64,000 nt of DNA, from contig OZ005620.1 in the NCBI GenBank assembly GCA_963930655.1, positions 18,047,001-18,111,000 of the forward strand, given 5' to 3'. How positions within the stretch are numbered: position 1 is the stretch's first letter; each line of letters starts with the position of its first letter. Source of the DNA: Myrica gale (lineage: Eukaryota > Streptophyta > Magnoliopsida > Fagales > Myricaceae). The notes under the pieces are model-generated. The model worked only from the letters and a program-made list of their open reading frames with translations, searched no databases and was not told the origin of the DNA. Of this stretch, positions 48,001 to 58,900 are shown piece by piece. The position numbers and the translations under genes are program-made.

Positions 48001-50110
48001 GGCCTGGGTTTGTTCCACTTTGCATAGTAACGATTTAAATTGTGACTACGAGAATGAGTGTCCTCAATGGCCACCTTATGTATTTCTACGACAGCAGAAA
48101 GGGAAAGAGTTAAAAAAGTTTAGATCGAGGAAAATATTATGTGAGAAATTTAAACATAATTCCACCTGAACAACACAGTAAAGGAAATCAAGAGCCCATC
48201 TAAGTTAAATTTATCTCAAAGTACCTGAACTCCAAAAGTGATACTCTTTGACCAGTGCAGGGAGAGCTTTCTTAACCAGTTGCGTATCACCGGTTCTACT
48301 GTATATTTGATGAACCATAGCGCTCAGGAGGGGAGGCTGGCTGTGAAAGGTGCCCGAAAGTTTGTGGTTCGATTCACATTATATAAACGATTAGAAAACA
48401 GATTTTGTGTTGGAGACTTCCATAACGAGAATTATATGACATAGCATTCAGGAAAACTTAAGAATCATATGATTAAGCAACAAATTGTAACATACATGCC
48501 GAAAACATTATGCCAATTTAACACAATGAAATTTTATACGTCGTCCTCGTATCTCTCAATTCAATTGAAGTTGTTCAATATTGCTATCATTTATTGTAAA
48601 GAGACAATAAGAACAGTTAATTTCAATATTTTGACTATCTTAATGGGCCGCTACAATTTAGAAAATTCATAACCATGTAGACTATAGCATATATGGCCTT
48701 AAAAGCTCGTCAACATCTATTGCGGTAAACAATTTGATTGTACCACGATGATACATCAACCTTGTTGCCTATTAAGAAACTGAATGACAGAGAAATATCT
48801 CATCAATATATCAGAGCCCATAAAGCAAATGGCAAAGAAACAAGGAAGGGAAAACATAAATGACTTAATTTATGTAAAAGAGCAAAAGATAAGAACTATA
48901 ACCAAATATTTAGGGCAAGTTATTGGCATTGGGGACTACAGGGGCACAAAACATACAAGACAATATAAGAAAAAGAATGAACGAGCAATTACCTTCTATT
49001 CGTGTAATAAGCCCTCGCACCATTTAGGACATGACCATATTCCTCGATGAGGTGAATGAGATTAGTCACAATTGCTTTCGCAGTCTTGTACATCTTACTT
49101 GCTAGCAAGCCCCTGCACCACAAATACAAATCAATCTTCACCCTACTCAGGAACACTCCATAGTGTATTTCTGATCCAACAATGGGTCGGAGAGGATCAT
49201 GTAGTTCTGAATTTGACGGAATTCCCAGAGAAAGAAAGAAAGAAAAGCAGACCACTCTTGCTTCCAATTTAGGACCAGCATTTAAACTTCAAGCAGCATA
49301 CTTAAAGATGCTCCTCGAAAAAATATAGAAATCTCCAACATTGCTAAGCATTTTAAATCTGAATAACAAAAAGCACTACCTACTCTTTACAGCAAAAACT
49401 CGAGAGTCGAGAGCCCATCTAAAACCAATAACATATAGTATGTATATTGGAAATTAAAAGATATATAAGAAATAAAAGAAGATGAAAAGTGACCTGATCA
49501 CCCAGTAAGAATCCCAATAATAGACCTCTTTAAACCGTGACCCTGGAATCATAACCGGCTCAGGCAGAGGGAGCAGAGTATGCAACTCTGGCTGCTTCAG
49601 AACCTTATCAGAGACTTTCCTGCTCAGATTCTTCCACAATGCATGCACCTCCAGAGCCCAGGCCCTGACCTCTGGATTTTTCACTTTCAGCAAGAACCCC
49701 TCCGGCTCAGGGACAAAATCAACGGGTTCAGCGTACACCATATCATCCCCTGCATCCTCAAAGTACTTTTCTATAAACCCTTTTAGATCAGCAACCGTAA
49801 CAGACCCATTTCTGGACCTTGGGAGCTTATCAAAAGCGTCCACTGTCGTCGACAAGTCGAACTTCAGTGGCAAATCAACGTAAAGCTTAGGATCAAATTG
49901 CGATTCTCCGAACGTACTGAGAGCGGCTTCTTGGACACGTTCAAGGAAGCTGACCAACGGGATTGTGGGGGTCACAGGTCCTTTCCCGTTGGAACTGCAA
50001 GGTGACGATGATCCAGTAACAGTACTCATGGCTGTTGCTAGTACAAAAATAAATATTGCAACAGATATCAAACGTAATTTAGTGAAGCTAAGAACTTCAA
50101 GCTCCGCCAT
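42096..50110 (-). CDS. TRE1: Trehalase copy 1, GH37 (11 exons, 595 aa)
   Basis: Exons (minus): 50110-49494, 49112-48993, 48340-48225, 48085-47985, 47883-47774, 47110-47038, 46953-46789, 46702-46615, 44954-44855, 42531-42318, 42179-42096. The total is 1788 nt with no frame break. The enzyme hydrolyses alpha,alpha-trehalose to two glucose. Both trehalase signatures are present: PGSRFKEVYYWDSYW (about 187-201) and QWDFPNGWAP (about 496-505). The GH37 catalytic acid lies in ESGWDFSTRW (D348) and the base in GGEYVPQTGFGW (E564). Residues 12-27 (LRLISVAIFIFVLATA) form a hydrophobic signal/anchor, as in plasma-membrane or apoplastic plant trehalases. The start is the ATG just before this segment. 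Plant trehalase usually limits trehalose build-up and affects stress and stomatal responses; that is family knowledge. Intron 9 (42532-44854) carries a solo LTR. Confidence 0.95.
42696..44065 (+). mobile_element. Solo LTR (1370 bp) in intron 9 of trehalase copy 1
   Basis: It begins TGTTAGTTCC and ends GTTCTCACA, with the 5-bp duplication GAGGA at 42691-42695 and 44066-44070. The matching place in copy 2 (near 56510, CTCTCGGGGAGACCAG) lacks it, so it is a clean insertion after or around the duplication. A TATAAAAAGG box at about 43152 fits an LTR promoter, and the 3' part has TTCACCCCCCCTCTAGG, common near the end of Copia-type LTRs. No internal region, PBS or second LTR is present. The ORF at 43291-43623 is inside the LTR and not a gene. 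It runs opposite to the trehalase gene. Confidence 0.9.
45141..45290. repeat. Block with poly-C/poly-A tract, present only in unit 1
   Basis: Between CAGTTATCCTCAGATG and CCACAAGCTAGCACTCC unit 1 has about 130 bp, including 17 C followed by A-rich sequence (45248-45275). Unit 2 joins the two flanks directly near 57600. It is either an insertion in unit 1 or a deletion in unit 2; no target-site duplication is evident. It lies in intron 8 of the trehalase gene. Confidence 0.75.
46000..46480. repeat. Old repeat in trehalase intron 8, shared by both units
   Basis: GCCAAAGGCCCCAAAGC and AAGGCCCCATA at the left, and GCCTAAGGCTCCATTTG with GAACCACCCCTGC at the right, look like decayed inverted ends. 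Unit 2 has the same at 58300-58570, about 190 bp shorter inside. The insertion therefore predates the duplication. Confidence 0.6.
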
Positions 50111-50474
50111 GGTACGAGGCGGAGTGAAGGCTTGGGATGCGAGGACAAGGAAAGATTAGTAGACATGGCTGATTTTGAGGAAGAGGAGACGAAGACTTTT
50201 TCTTCGTAAGGCCGCCAATTCGGAAAGAGAAAGGTTCTGGTCGTAATTGTTTTTTTATTTTATTTTTCACAGGTTCTGGCCTTAACTGTTCGCGTTTTTT
50301 CTAGTTCATTGCTTAAGGTGCCATGTCAGAGTCAAAATATAAGGTCATAAAAATAATAATTTAACCTAGCTTTAGATAATGAGGCAGATAAATGATATTA
50401 TTTACATTTATAGGAAATTCTAGATACTTTGACTTTGACTAGAAGTTTGTACCTTTTAACTTTGTGGGAAGATT

Positions 50475-50690
50475 ATGGGGGCGTTTGTTTCTCAGTACTT
50501 TCATCTCTCAAAATTTTTAAATAATTATAAAATAATCATTCTCTCCTTATTAAATTATAAAATAATATTATATTATTTAATTAAATCTTCTTCCTCCTCA
50601 CTTTTCCATAAAATACTATACTTTTTCACAAACCCCAATACCCAAAATTTCCAAAACTCTAATATTTTCACAAACAAACACCAGTGTGTT
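50475..50690. mobile_element. MITE, family M2
   Basis: GGGGGCGTTTGTTTCTCAG at the left faces ACAAACAAACACCAGTG at the right as inverted ends. The AT-rich body has CTCACTTTTCCATAAAATAC and CACAAACCCCAATACCC like the other M2 copies. It lies about 360 bp upstream of the trehalase copy 1 start codon. Confidence 0.55.
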
Positions 50691-51189
50691 TTTTCGGTTA
50701 TGTACATGATGGGTATACTTTTTTTTTTGTAAGGAATTTACCGATGAATCGGTCCGATAAACAATTAAAGTATGAGTAGCCACTGTACATGCACTGTTGA
50801 AACTTTCAAGATCTTAATTAAAATAAATTATAGTTATCATGAATAGATTATAGAAAGTATGAGTAGCCATTGTGCATGCATTATTGTTTTGTTTTCTATC
50901 TTACTAAGGAAGAAATCTTTTAAAAGTGCAAAGAAAAGCATCTGCAACGTGTGGGGAACAAGTAAATTATGTCAAGAAAGAAAGGGATTACTTTTGGTAT
51001 GCAAAGAATAATTATCCATTCACCTAAATCGTACGCACTTGCATTTGCATTTGCATTAACAAACACTTTTAGGGAGATGTTAGTGTAAAGTTCTATCAAA
51101 TATTTGAGGATTATCAATTTATTACTGGACAGATTAGAATAATTAGACACTCCAATTTGCTGTCCGACAACAAATTAGGAACATCTTTA

Positions 51190-51460
51190 TTTAAGGTTGA
51201 CATTATCACCACCTCCAAATCCAAACTATCTTTATCACCGCCTCCAAACCCAAACTAGTTTTTCCACCCCGTATTTTTTTGACCATTATACCTTCTAGTA
51301 GACAGAGACGGAGAGTGGCTATCAATGTCTCTGGCCATTGACTTTGGTTCTTTGTTTTTATTTTTTTTTTCTACGCCTTTACAATTCATATATTGCTATA
51401 CCTTCAAGGATCACGTGTTGAAGTTGAAGTGCCACCCCACAGTTTGAAAAGTCCCGGTTC
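51190..51460 (-). pseudogene. Relic of trehalase exon 10 (third copy)
   Basis: On the plus strand AGCAATGTCTTCGGCCACTG of copy 1 matches ATCAATGTCTCTGGCCATTG (about 51322-51341). TAGACCTTCAACAATCATGT matches TATACCTTCAAGGATCACGT (about 51397-51416), and GAAGTGCCACCCCACAGTTTGAAAAGTCCC matches in two pieces the GGGGCCCAACC-TTTGGAAAGTCCC end. The order is that of exon 10. The match is interrupted by a T-rich insertion, and the frame is broken. A second partial copy of the insertion boundary (CTACACCTTTACAACTCATA) follows at about 51474. The other exons were not found. Confidence 0.65.
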
Positions 51461-51610
51461 TAATTTTTTTTCCCTACACCTTTACAACTCATATCTGGGT
51501 ATACCTTAATATTGATCACTTTATAAGTTCGATTACATCATCTACAAAAAAAAAAAAAAAAGACAAAAACAAAAACAAGAACCGTTCTGGAAGATGCAAA
51601 CATTTTCTTT

Positions 51611-51900
51611 TTTAGAAAATATAATTAAAATAATAAAATTTTCATCTTTCTATCGGCTTAAACTTTTTGGATGACTGTTGGATTCACATGATATCAGAGT
51701 CAAAGTTCTGAGTTCGAGACATGACTCTGCACTTCACCCCAATTCTAATTAAATATTACACGTGCTAAGTATTCCAATTAATGAGAGTCCGACCCACACG
51801 TGAGACGAAGTGTTAGAAAATATAATTCAAATAATAAAATTTTTATCTTTCTATCAACTTTTCTATCAACTGAAACTTTTGAGATGAGCGATAAATTCAC
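51611..51900 (+). mobile_element. TRIM retrotransposon
   Basis: Two direct repeats of about 77-90 bp, TTAGAAAATATAATTAAAAT at 51612 and TTAGAAAATATAATTCAAAT at 51812, continue TAATAAAATTTT.ATCTTTC and end in GATTCAC/AATTCAC. Just after the first stands TGATATCAGAGTC, a decayed form of the TGGTATCAGAGC primer-binding site (initiator tRNA-Met). Just before the second is the purine-rich CACGTGAGACGAAG. The interior is about 120 bp with no coding. This is the standard TRIM layout. Confidence 0.8.
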
Positions 51901-52046
51901 GTACACACCCATGCACAGGGGGTTAGATGGCTCGGAAGATAAAGCCATAAAAATGCAAAACTCTGTTACTGGCGGTTGATAAAGCAGGCTTAACTTGCAA
52001 TAAAGCCTCTAAGCAGCATACGTCAGTGCTAAATTCGGAATATTTA

Positions 52047-52245
52047 GGTTGTGTTTGTGTTGTAAAATGTTGGGTATGGGAATATGTGTTGGTATTGGGT
52101 TTAGTGAAAAGGTGAAGAGAGAGGTAATTTTTTATAATTTTTGTAATTTTTTATATTTTTTTATGGGAGAGAGAGAGATTATATTGGAGTATTTTATTAT
52201 GAGAGAGATAAAATGTTGGGGATAATTGAGTTTGCAAACACAGCC
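52047..52245. mobile_element. MITE, family M2, TTTA on both sides
   Basis: The left end GGTTGTGTTTGTGTTG and the right end (reverse complement GGCTGTGTTTGCAAAC) are terminal inverted repeats. TTTA stands directly outside both ends, so the duplication is TTA or TTTA. The body has GAGAGAGGTAATTTTTTATA and AGATTATATTGGAGTATTTT. This is the best-preserved M2 copy, 199 bp. Confidence 0.7.
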
Positions 52246-52502
52246 TTTAGTGTAGTTAGTTACTCTATTTTAATACATGGGTTAATAACCTTCTCAGTCA
52301 TTAGTTTTTTATGCGATTTTAAGTTCAGTCTCAAAAGATTAAAATAATTTTTTTTAAAAACTAAAAGAAAAGCATAATAAAAATAAGAAGTCCGTAGTAA
52401 AATAGGCCCAAGGCCCTCACAACCCAACTAAGTCCAAAGGCCCCGAACAGTCTCAAAAATGTATAAGCGGTAGCCTTCCCAAGAGGAGAGGGACCATGAA
52501 AG

Positions 52503-52935
52503 TTAGGGTTGAACAAAACCAGACCGCAGACCGCAGCGGTCCAGTTCGGTCTTGTTTTTTACAATACAGTCTGAGCTGGTCCGGTCTATGACTTTTGACA
52601 AACCGAACCGGATTTATTAATATAAATAAAAAATATTTTTTATATTTTTTTTATACAAATTACAAACTTAAAAAGTTTAATTTTAATCTAAACTAAAACT
52701 CCAAATTTTTATATGTCCTTCCCCATCGAAATTAACCTAAAAATTTTTTTTAAAAAAATGAAACCGATCTGGACCACTTAAGTGGACCGGACCAGACCGC
52801 ATTTGGCTGGACCAAACCGGACCACCTATAAATGGTTAGGTTCAGTCCTTTAATTTAGGAGAACAGAAAATACGGTCTGGTCCGCATTCCGATCTAAAAA
52901 CCGGACCGCATTTCCGGTTTTCACCCCTAATGGAA
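52503..52935. repeat. Repeat rich in GGACCGGACC/GGTCCGGTCC
   Basis: It starts TTAGGGTTGAACAAAACCAG and ends CCGGTTTTCACCCCTAA, an imperfect inverted pair. The interior repeats GGACCGGACCAGACCGC-type words. The same family lies inverted at 62476-62860. No coding sequence is seen. Confidence 0.7.
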
Positions 52936-53255
52936 GCGCCAGAGAGGAAATGAGTACTAAAAAACTCCAGGCAAGAGGGGAAAAGGACGTCGCGTGAGAT
53001 GCACGCATGCATAAACCTACACGCACAGTCTGGCCAACATCGGGCGGTTGAGAAAGGAACGCTAGGGGAGACCCTTGCATGTTGTCGTGCTGCTCATGTT
53101 GTTCATCCACCAAAGACATGACCAGGAGAGGGGGTCAAAAAAGAGAGGTGAGAGGCGGCTAGAGTAAGAAGCAGAACTTCTCTCTCGCGGGACGAGGGGT
53201 TTTCTTTTTCTCTATCTTCATATGTAATTGATTGATATGACTCCTTCATATGTAT

Positions 53256-54487
53256 TGAACAAACCGATTTTAGACCCAAATATGCGGAAAATACCTAGAG
53301 GGGGGTGAATAGGTATATTTAAAAATTTTATCCAAAAGCAATTTCCTTTTTCAAATCACAACCTATTCTCTGAAATATAAACTCAATCAATCTTTAACAA
53401 GGTTCTACTATCTTATTACAAATCAGATATGCATAAAGAATAGATACACAGTAGATACACTAATCTGAAAAACAGAGACAACTGAAGATACCTCAAGTGA
53501 CTCCGAAGTAACTACACTGGACAGAACCAATATTTTTCAGATTAATCTTGTACAACCGAAACACAATCAGTAGCTTATCTAAACCTTGAATCAGAAAAAC
53601 ACAATGAATTCTTACCAACCGAATCAGTGAGGATATTTACCAAATATCACAGTGGAATCCTCACAACATAAAGAAACAATTGGTTAGTAAAATAGCAATT
53701 AATCAAAGCAAGAAAACAGTGATAAAGATGTAACACCAGAAATGGTTACGAAGAGAAAACTCCCTAAGGAACTTCCTTAAGGAGAAAAACTCTCCGAGCC
53801 CGTAGGCCGTTCGAATCCACTAGCTTCCAAAGGTTACAAGGTGATCTATACAAGACTAACCTAGCCTAATCAACCAACCCTTGAATCAAACTCGGTTTAC
53901 CAAACCGAATCACCACTCAAACATAGAACCTCTATGTTGAATATGGAAGCCACGATCTCGAAACGGCAACAGATCTTCAAGCACAAACCTTGTGCAATCT
54001 TGGGCCAAGGCTGAAACCTTCAGCCTCACAGATTCAGAACTTCTGAATCTCTGATCTTCACACAAACGAATTTGGAGGAAAAACTCTGGTGATCTTTAAC
54101 TCCTTGATCTTCCAATCAATCAACACATCGAACTCTTCATGTAATCAGATCTCCATCATCACGTAGAAGGCATTTCAGATCAGCACACGAAATCTACAAA
54201 TCTTGAAGTTTCACCGAATCTTGGAAGCAAGAAATATGAAAAGCTCTCGTCGAAAACCCCAACTACACTCTGTTATGCGAACTGCCCTTTATCCCCGTAA
54301 GATGCAGATCAGTTTTTGCTTTCTTTCTCAAGCCTTCTAGATGCATAAGAAAAGTCCAAATTGCCCTTAATGAGGCCTTCTTTATGACCAATCGTACAGC
54401 ACACTCTTTCTCACTTCTAGAAGCAACCGAAAAAGACTAAAGGGCCCCTAAAAGCAAATGTCACGTGATGCCAATTTTGCTGCAACA
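53256..54487 (-). mobile_element. Solo LTR (1232 bp) between the trehalase units
   Basis: Plus-strand ends TGAACAAACCG and TTTGCTGCAACA give the TG..CA form. The 5-bp duplication TGTAT stands at 53251-53255 and 54488-54492. Minus-strand reading has TTCACCCCCCTCTAGGTATT close to its 3' end, the same hallmark as the LTR at 42696, but the bodies differ, so it is a related but separate family. No internal domain is attached. It ends about 40 bp before unit 2 of the duplication begins. Confidence 0.85.
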
Positions 54488-54694
54488 TGTATGAATGAGC
54501 TTACATGAAGAATGTCCTATAGCATAGGAGTAGAAATATAAATGTCTGTAGTTGATGATGATGAAGTATCTGTATTTGATGTTTCAGAGTATATGTAAAT
54601 GAGCTTCGTTATAAAAATAAGGGAAGAGTGCCAAACATTTCGCAGGACATCTTCATTCAAGTTATAAGAGATTCTAAAGAAAGCAAATTTTACC

Positions 54695-55561
54695 CAGAGG
54701 CGGAACCTCGTTGTGAAGATGGGGTCGGCCGACCCCCATCGCCCAGAAAAAACATCAATTTTTTTTTTGTGGGGTGAAATATCACACAAGGACATAGACA
54801 AATTATGTTTTCAGGAGTATGTAATGTAAATTATAGTTGGCTCGATGCAAGAGTGAGAGAGTTATGTTATATTGTGATGGAGATAGAAGTTTAGGTTAGG
54901 TTCCTAGTCAATGGGCGAGATGGATAGGGAGAGACAAACTTTAGTGGGAGATCATGTGTCTTATTCCTAGGTCACTGGGTGTGATCTAAATTGTGGGCTA
55001 AGTTGGTGAAGTGACATTTACTTGTCTAATGGAGGGGCATTACATGGAAAAGAGAAGTAAAAAAAAAGTTTAGGTCTTTGTATTTTATTTGGTAGTATTT
55101 ATATAGTAGGGTTAAAGTATGATTTGTTACCTTTGAAACTAGAGCTACACAGAATTTTGTGATCATCAATTCACCTGGAAAATTTGGAAGCAGTAAAATC
55201 ATTGTCCTACATATCAATGAACATCAAAAGAAAGGGTTTGGGGGATGAAAATGAAAAAAAAAATTGCAATAGTTAATATGATTTTGCAATTAATTGTTGT
55301 CATTTATATTCATTGTTTTGACATGTATGTTTGGTTAATTACTGATGGATATCTCAGTTAATATGGTTTTCCAATTGCCACATCTCAATATCAGCAAATA
55401 GTACGGTACGTGTATTTTAATATTTTTAGTGTTTTTAATTCTTAATTTTTTGATATTTTAACTCTTAAGATATTTTTTTCATTCCGTAGTAAAAATTTTT
55501 TTTTTATCATTTTTCCTTAGGAGTTCGACCTCCTTCGATTGGATTACTAGTTCCGCCACTT
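54695..55561. mobile_element. hAT-like element (867 bp) with 8-bp duplication
   Basis: The 8-bp direct repeat ATTTTACC lies at 54687-54694 and 55562-55569. The ends CAGAGGCGGAAC and (reverse complement) AAGTGGCGGAAC are short inverted repeats of the CAGNGGCGGA type found in hAT elements. In unit 1 the site is empty (GCAAATTTCACCTTTCAC near 41770), which confirms the insertion and the length of the duplication. No transposase is present. It lies about 365 bp beyond the trehalase copy 2 stop codon. Confidence 0.9.
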
Positions 55562-55925
55562 ATTTTACCTTTCACATCCTTTTCTCATAAAAATCTCTGC
55601 AAGTGAGGAGGTCCTCTCGGCTAAATTGAGAAGTAGCACGAAATTTGAGACTATTAGCACAAGAAACTAGCAGCGGTTCAAGATAATCCAATTAACCTGC
55701 TTATGTATTGCAATCAACTGAAAAAAAAATGATAATATATGTTAAGTCACGAGCTTGAATTTTCCACTGCAAATGAAGCCCAGGTAAAATTTGAAATCTC
55801 ATTAATAAGTTTCAGGAATTTTGTTCCGTTTCCTTATTATCAACGCATATATCTTCAGTTTCGACTTTCGAGAGTACTAGACGAAATAACTTATTCTTGT
55901 TAGTATGATTTTATCTCCAGGATCA

Positions 55926-58900
55926 TCAGCAGTGAATCGTCCGGTCTTGAGGCCATCCAAACTCCTCGAGAAAAGCCAAAACAACTCCATTTGACCACCC
56001 GAAACCAGTCTACATTGCCACATACAGAATGAACATTTAGATCAGTAAGGAGAAACAGTTCGATTGATTCTTATGTAATACGATCATCCATTGTAGCAAA
56101 CGATGGCATCAAAGTAGATATACTTCCAAAAAGAGTTTAACACATACCTGGGGAACATATTCACCACCATCCCCAAATTCTCCACACTTCCGCATATCAA
56201 ATTTTTCATGCATTGCGCCAGTTTTCTTGTAGGTAGCATAGTTGGTTCTGACCCACCTTACAGCAATGTCTTCGGCTACTGACCTTGCTTCGTTTGATCC
56301 GGATCTAGCTAGACCTTCAACTATCATGTGTTGAAGCGGGGCCCAACCATTTGGAAAGTCCCTGTTGTACAGTTTTTACATAAGCATAGATTACTAAGTC
56401 AAAGAAAAACTTACTGTAGTATGCAACTCCTTCCTCTCCTACACAGAACCTCCCCACCCCCTCTTCCTCTTCTCTCTTCTCCAATAAGTGGCAGAGAGAT
56501 ATTTCTCTCGGGGAGACCAGACCAATAAATTAATACTACTGGGAATAAAACGTTCCAATATTATAGCAAACGAAACTCTGATATGGGAATAACAACTTAT
56601 AGCTGAAAAAAGGTGTACAAAAATATATTCGGTCAGCATGTATATCGATATCTAGGAAAAACTCCCATATTTCCACCTACTATGAGAATGGGACAGTAAT
56701 TAGATTACAATCATTTATTGGTATTTATATGCTAAAGATTTTCAGCAATTTATTCCTTAGTGTACATAACTAAAAAACTTTCAAAGGAGTGTATAAGATC
56801 CTTCTATGAGCATATTTGTCCAAATAAACCAACAAGAAGAATTGCATGACAAGGAATAAACTTAAAGATAAAAACTTTACGTTTAATGAGATATACAAGG
56901 TGCATCTTTTCATGTCACTGATAATTTGCACTCATACAACATTCTTTGGTTCGGCATAGTACCATATTAGCAATGATTGCCTTTGGCCATCTTTGCTTTA
57001 ATCAGCCAAAAATAAAGAAAGAAAGAGAAGAAAAAACAGAATTCAATACGAAGGTTAATACAAATGGATAAATGTTCCAGAGGACCATATAAAAGAGGGT
57101 GATAAACTCGGCCTAATATATGACTTCTAGATTCATGTCCGCTTTGGGAAACAGGAATTTATTTTTGAAATTTTTAGTGGCAGCCAAGCTACATATTTCT
57201 GTTTTTCTCCCCAGTTCTTTCCTCCACCCGTTTCTAACACACAGATTTTGTCCTAGCTTTGTTCAGCGTAAAGATTTAGACTGTGTGAATTTTACATTGG
57301 TTACTAACCATTGTTCTCCTGAATTTATCACAGAAGTTGCAATCCCAGCAGCACAAAGCAGGCCTGAACTTTGGAAGCTTTTCACGACTTTCTCCACCAG
57401 GGAAGTATCTTCATAAATGTACACAACAAAAGCATTCCAAGTATTAAGAACAAGCAGCACAAACTAGTACATGCTGCAAAAGCAATCCGCAACTAAAGTT
57501 TCAAATGTATTGTATTTTCCATTTATTTATATGAAATAAATACACTTTTGGTGCAGAATTCCAAATAATTTTCAGTCGGGCGTTCAGTTATCCTCAGATG
57601 TCCACAAGCTAGCACTCCTAGCTTTGGACCTGTCTGTACCATTACTAAGGATCAACGCTAGTAACCTTTCTCCAAATTGGGACATGCTTGCAACTTCTTA
57701 CAAAAAAACAATGGTGTCCTTCACAGTATCAGTTCACTCAATTGGACATGGTTCAGAAAAACCAAGCAACTCATGAACAGCTCCAGCTTTGCAGAGTCAT
57801 TAACCTAAGCAATCTGACCTGTGCTGAAGTCCTAACACAGCTGTTAGATGAGCAAGATAGAGCTAAGCTTAGCTCATTTTCGTCCTAAAATATGCTTAAG
57901 AAAACAGGTAGGCGCTATTCAGTTAATAACAGAACAGATTTAAACAACTTGCCACAACCTAACACACTAACAAAATCACATACTAATACGAATGCAGAAA
58001 GAACTACTCATCCACATTAGTGCTATGTTCGAAGTCGCTCACTGAGGACACAGAAGCAAGGGATCACGACTATGAGCTGATCTAAGTGATTTCTAGCCTT
58101 TTTATTCTGTGGGGGATATTTGATCTCACTTTCAGATAAAGCTATCTTTGACTTTATCAGGAGTTCTAGATATATCAATGGGCTGATCCTCAATGTAGTC
58201 TGACATACAAGTAACCTGAGGTACAAAAAGATTCAACTTATCAACATGATCCCAATTTGGACTGGTGACAACAGAGCTTGTTTGCAATGCTGGCTTAGAG
58301 TATTAAGTATAGGCCATTGCCTAAGGCCCCAAAGCCAAGAAGGCCCCATAAAAACAATTCTTCTCATATTTGAAAACAACAATAAAAAAAATGTAGAAAA
58401 GTTTTAGAGAGTTCCATTAATGCAAATAATATGACGGTGTATTGAGACGCCCCTGTTTGTTTCATTTATATTTAAAATGATAATTCATTCCTTAATTGTG
58501 CCAAAATTAAAAAGGCCACATTATGAATTTACGCCAAAGGCCCCGTTTCTATTGAGCAGCCCCTGCTTGTTTGGAGCCCAAGCTTGCATATCAAACGTAA
58601 ACCAGGTCCTCAACCAGAGCCATATTGGCTATGCTTGAACAGCCAGTCACACTATTTGACCCATTTGTAATTGTAGTCTTGGTGAACATTAAGAGTCACA
58701 AACCTGAGTAGAATGATTCAATCCACAAAGGAACAAAATTCGAAGCATATACATTCTGATTCTGGTTACAAGCTTCCCAAGTTTGAGGTTCCTAAAGGAA
58801 TCAAAGCGAACAATCAGGAGAACAGCTGAAGGACTATCAACCGTCAGACACGACAAACTTTTGCATCAAGACACTACCTGGCATGTGCTATCACTGAGCC

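Larger units (their letters stand above)
41630..50350 (-). repeat. Segmental tandem duplication, unit 1 (trehalase copy 1)
   Basis: Exons, introns and flanks align by eye in the same order with 54530-62440, from TGTCTGTAGTTGATGA on the left to the GTTCGCGTTTTTT-CTAG stretch on the right. Both units have the same orientation. Unit 1 is longer because of the 1370-bp LTR in intron 9 and a 120-bp block near 45150. Confidence 0.93.
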
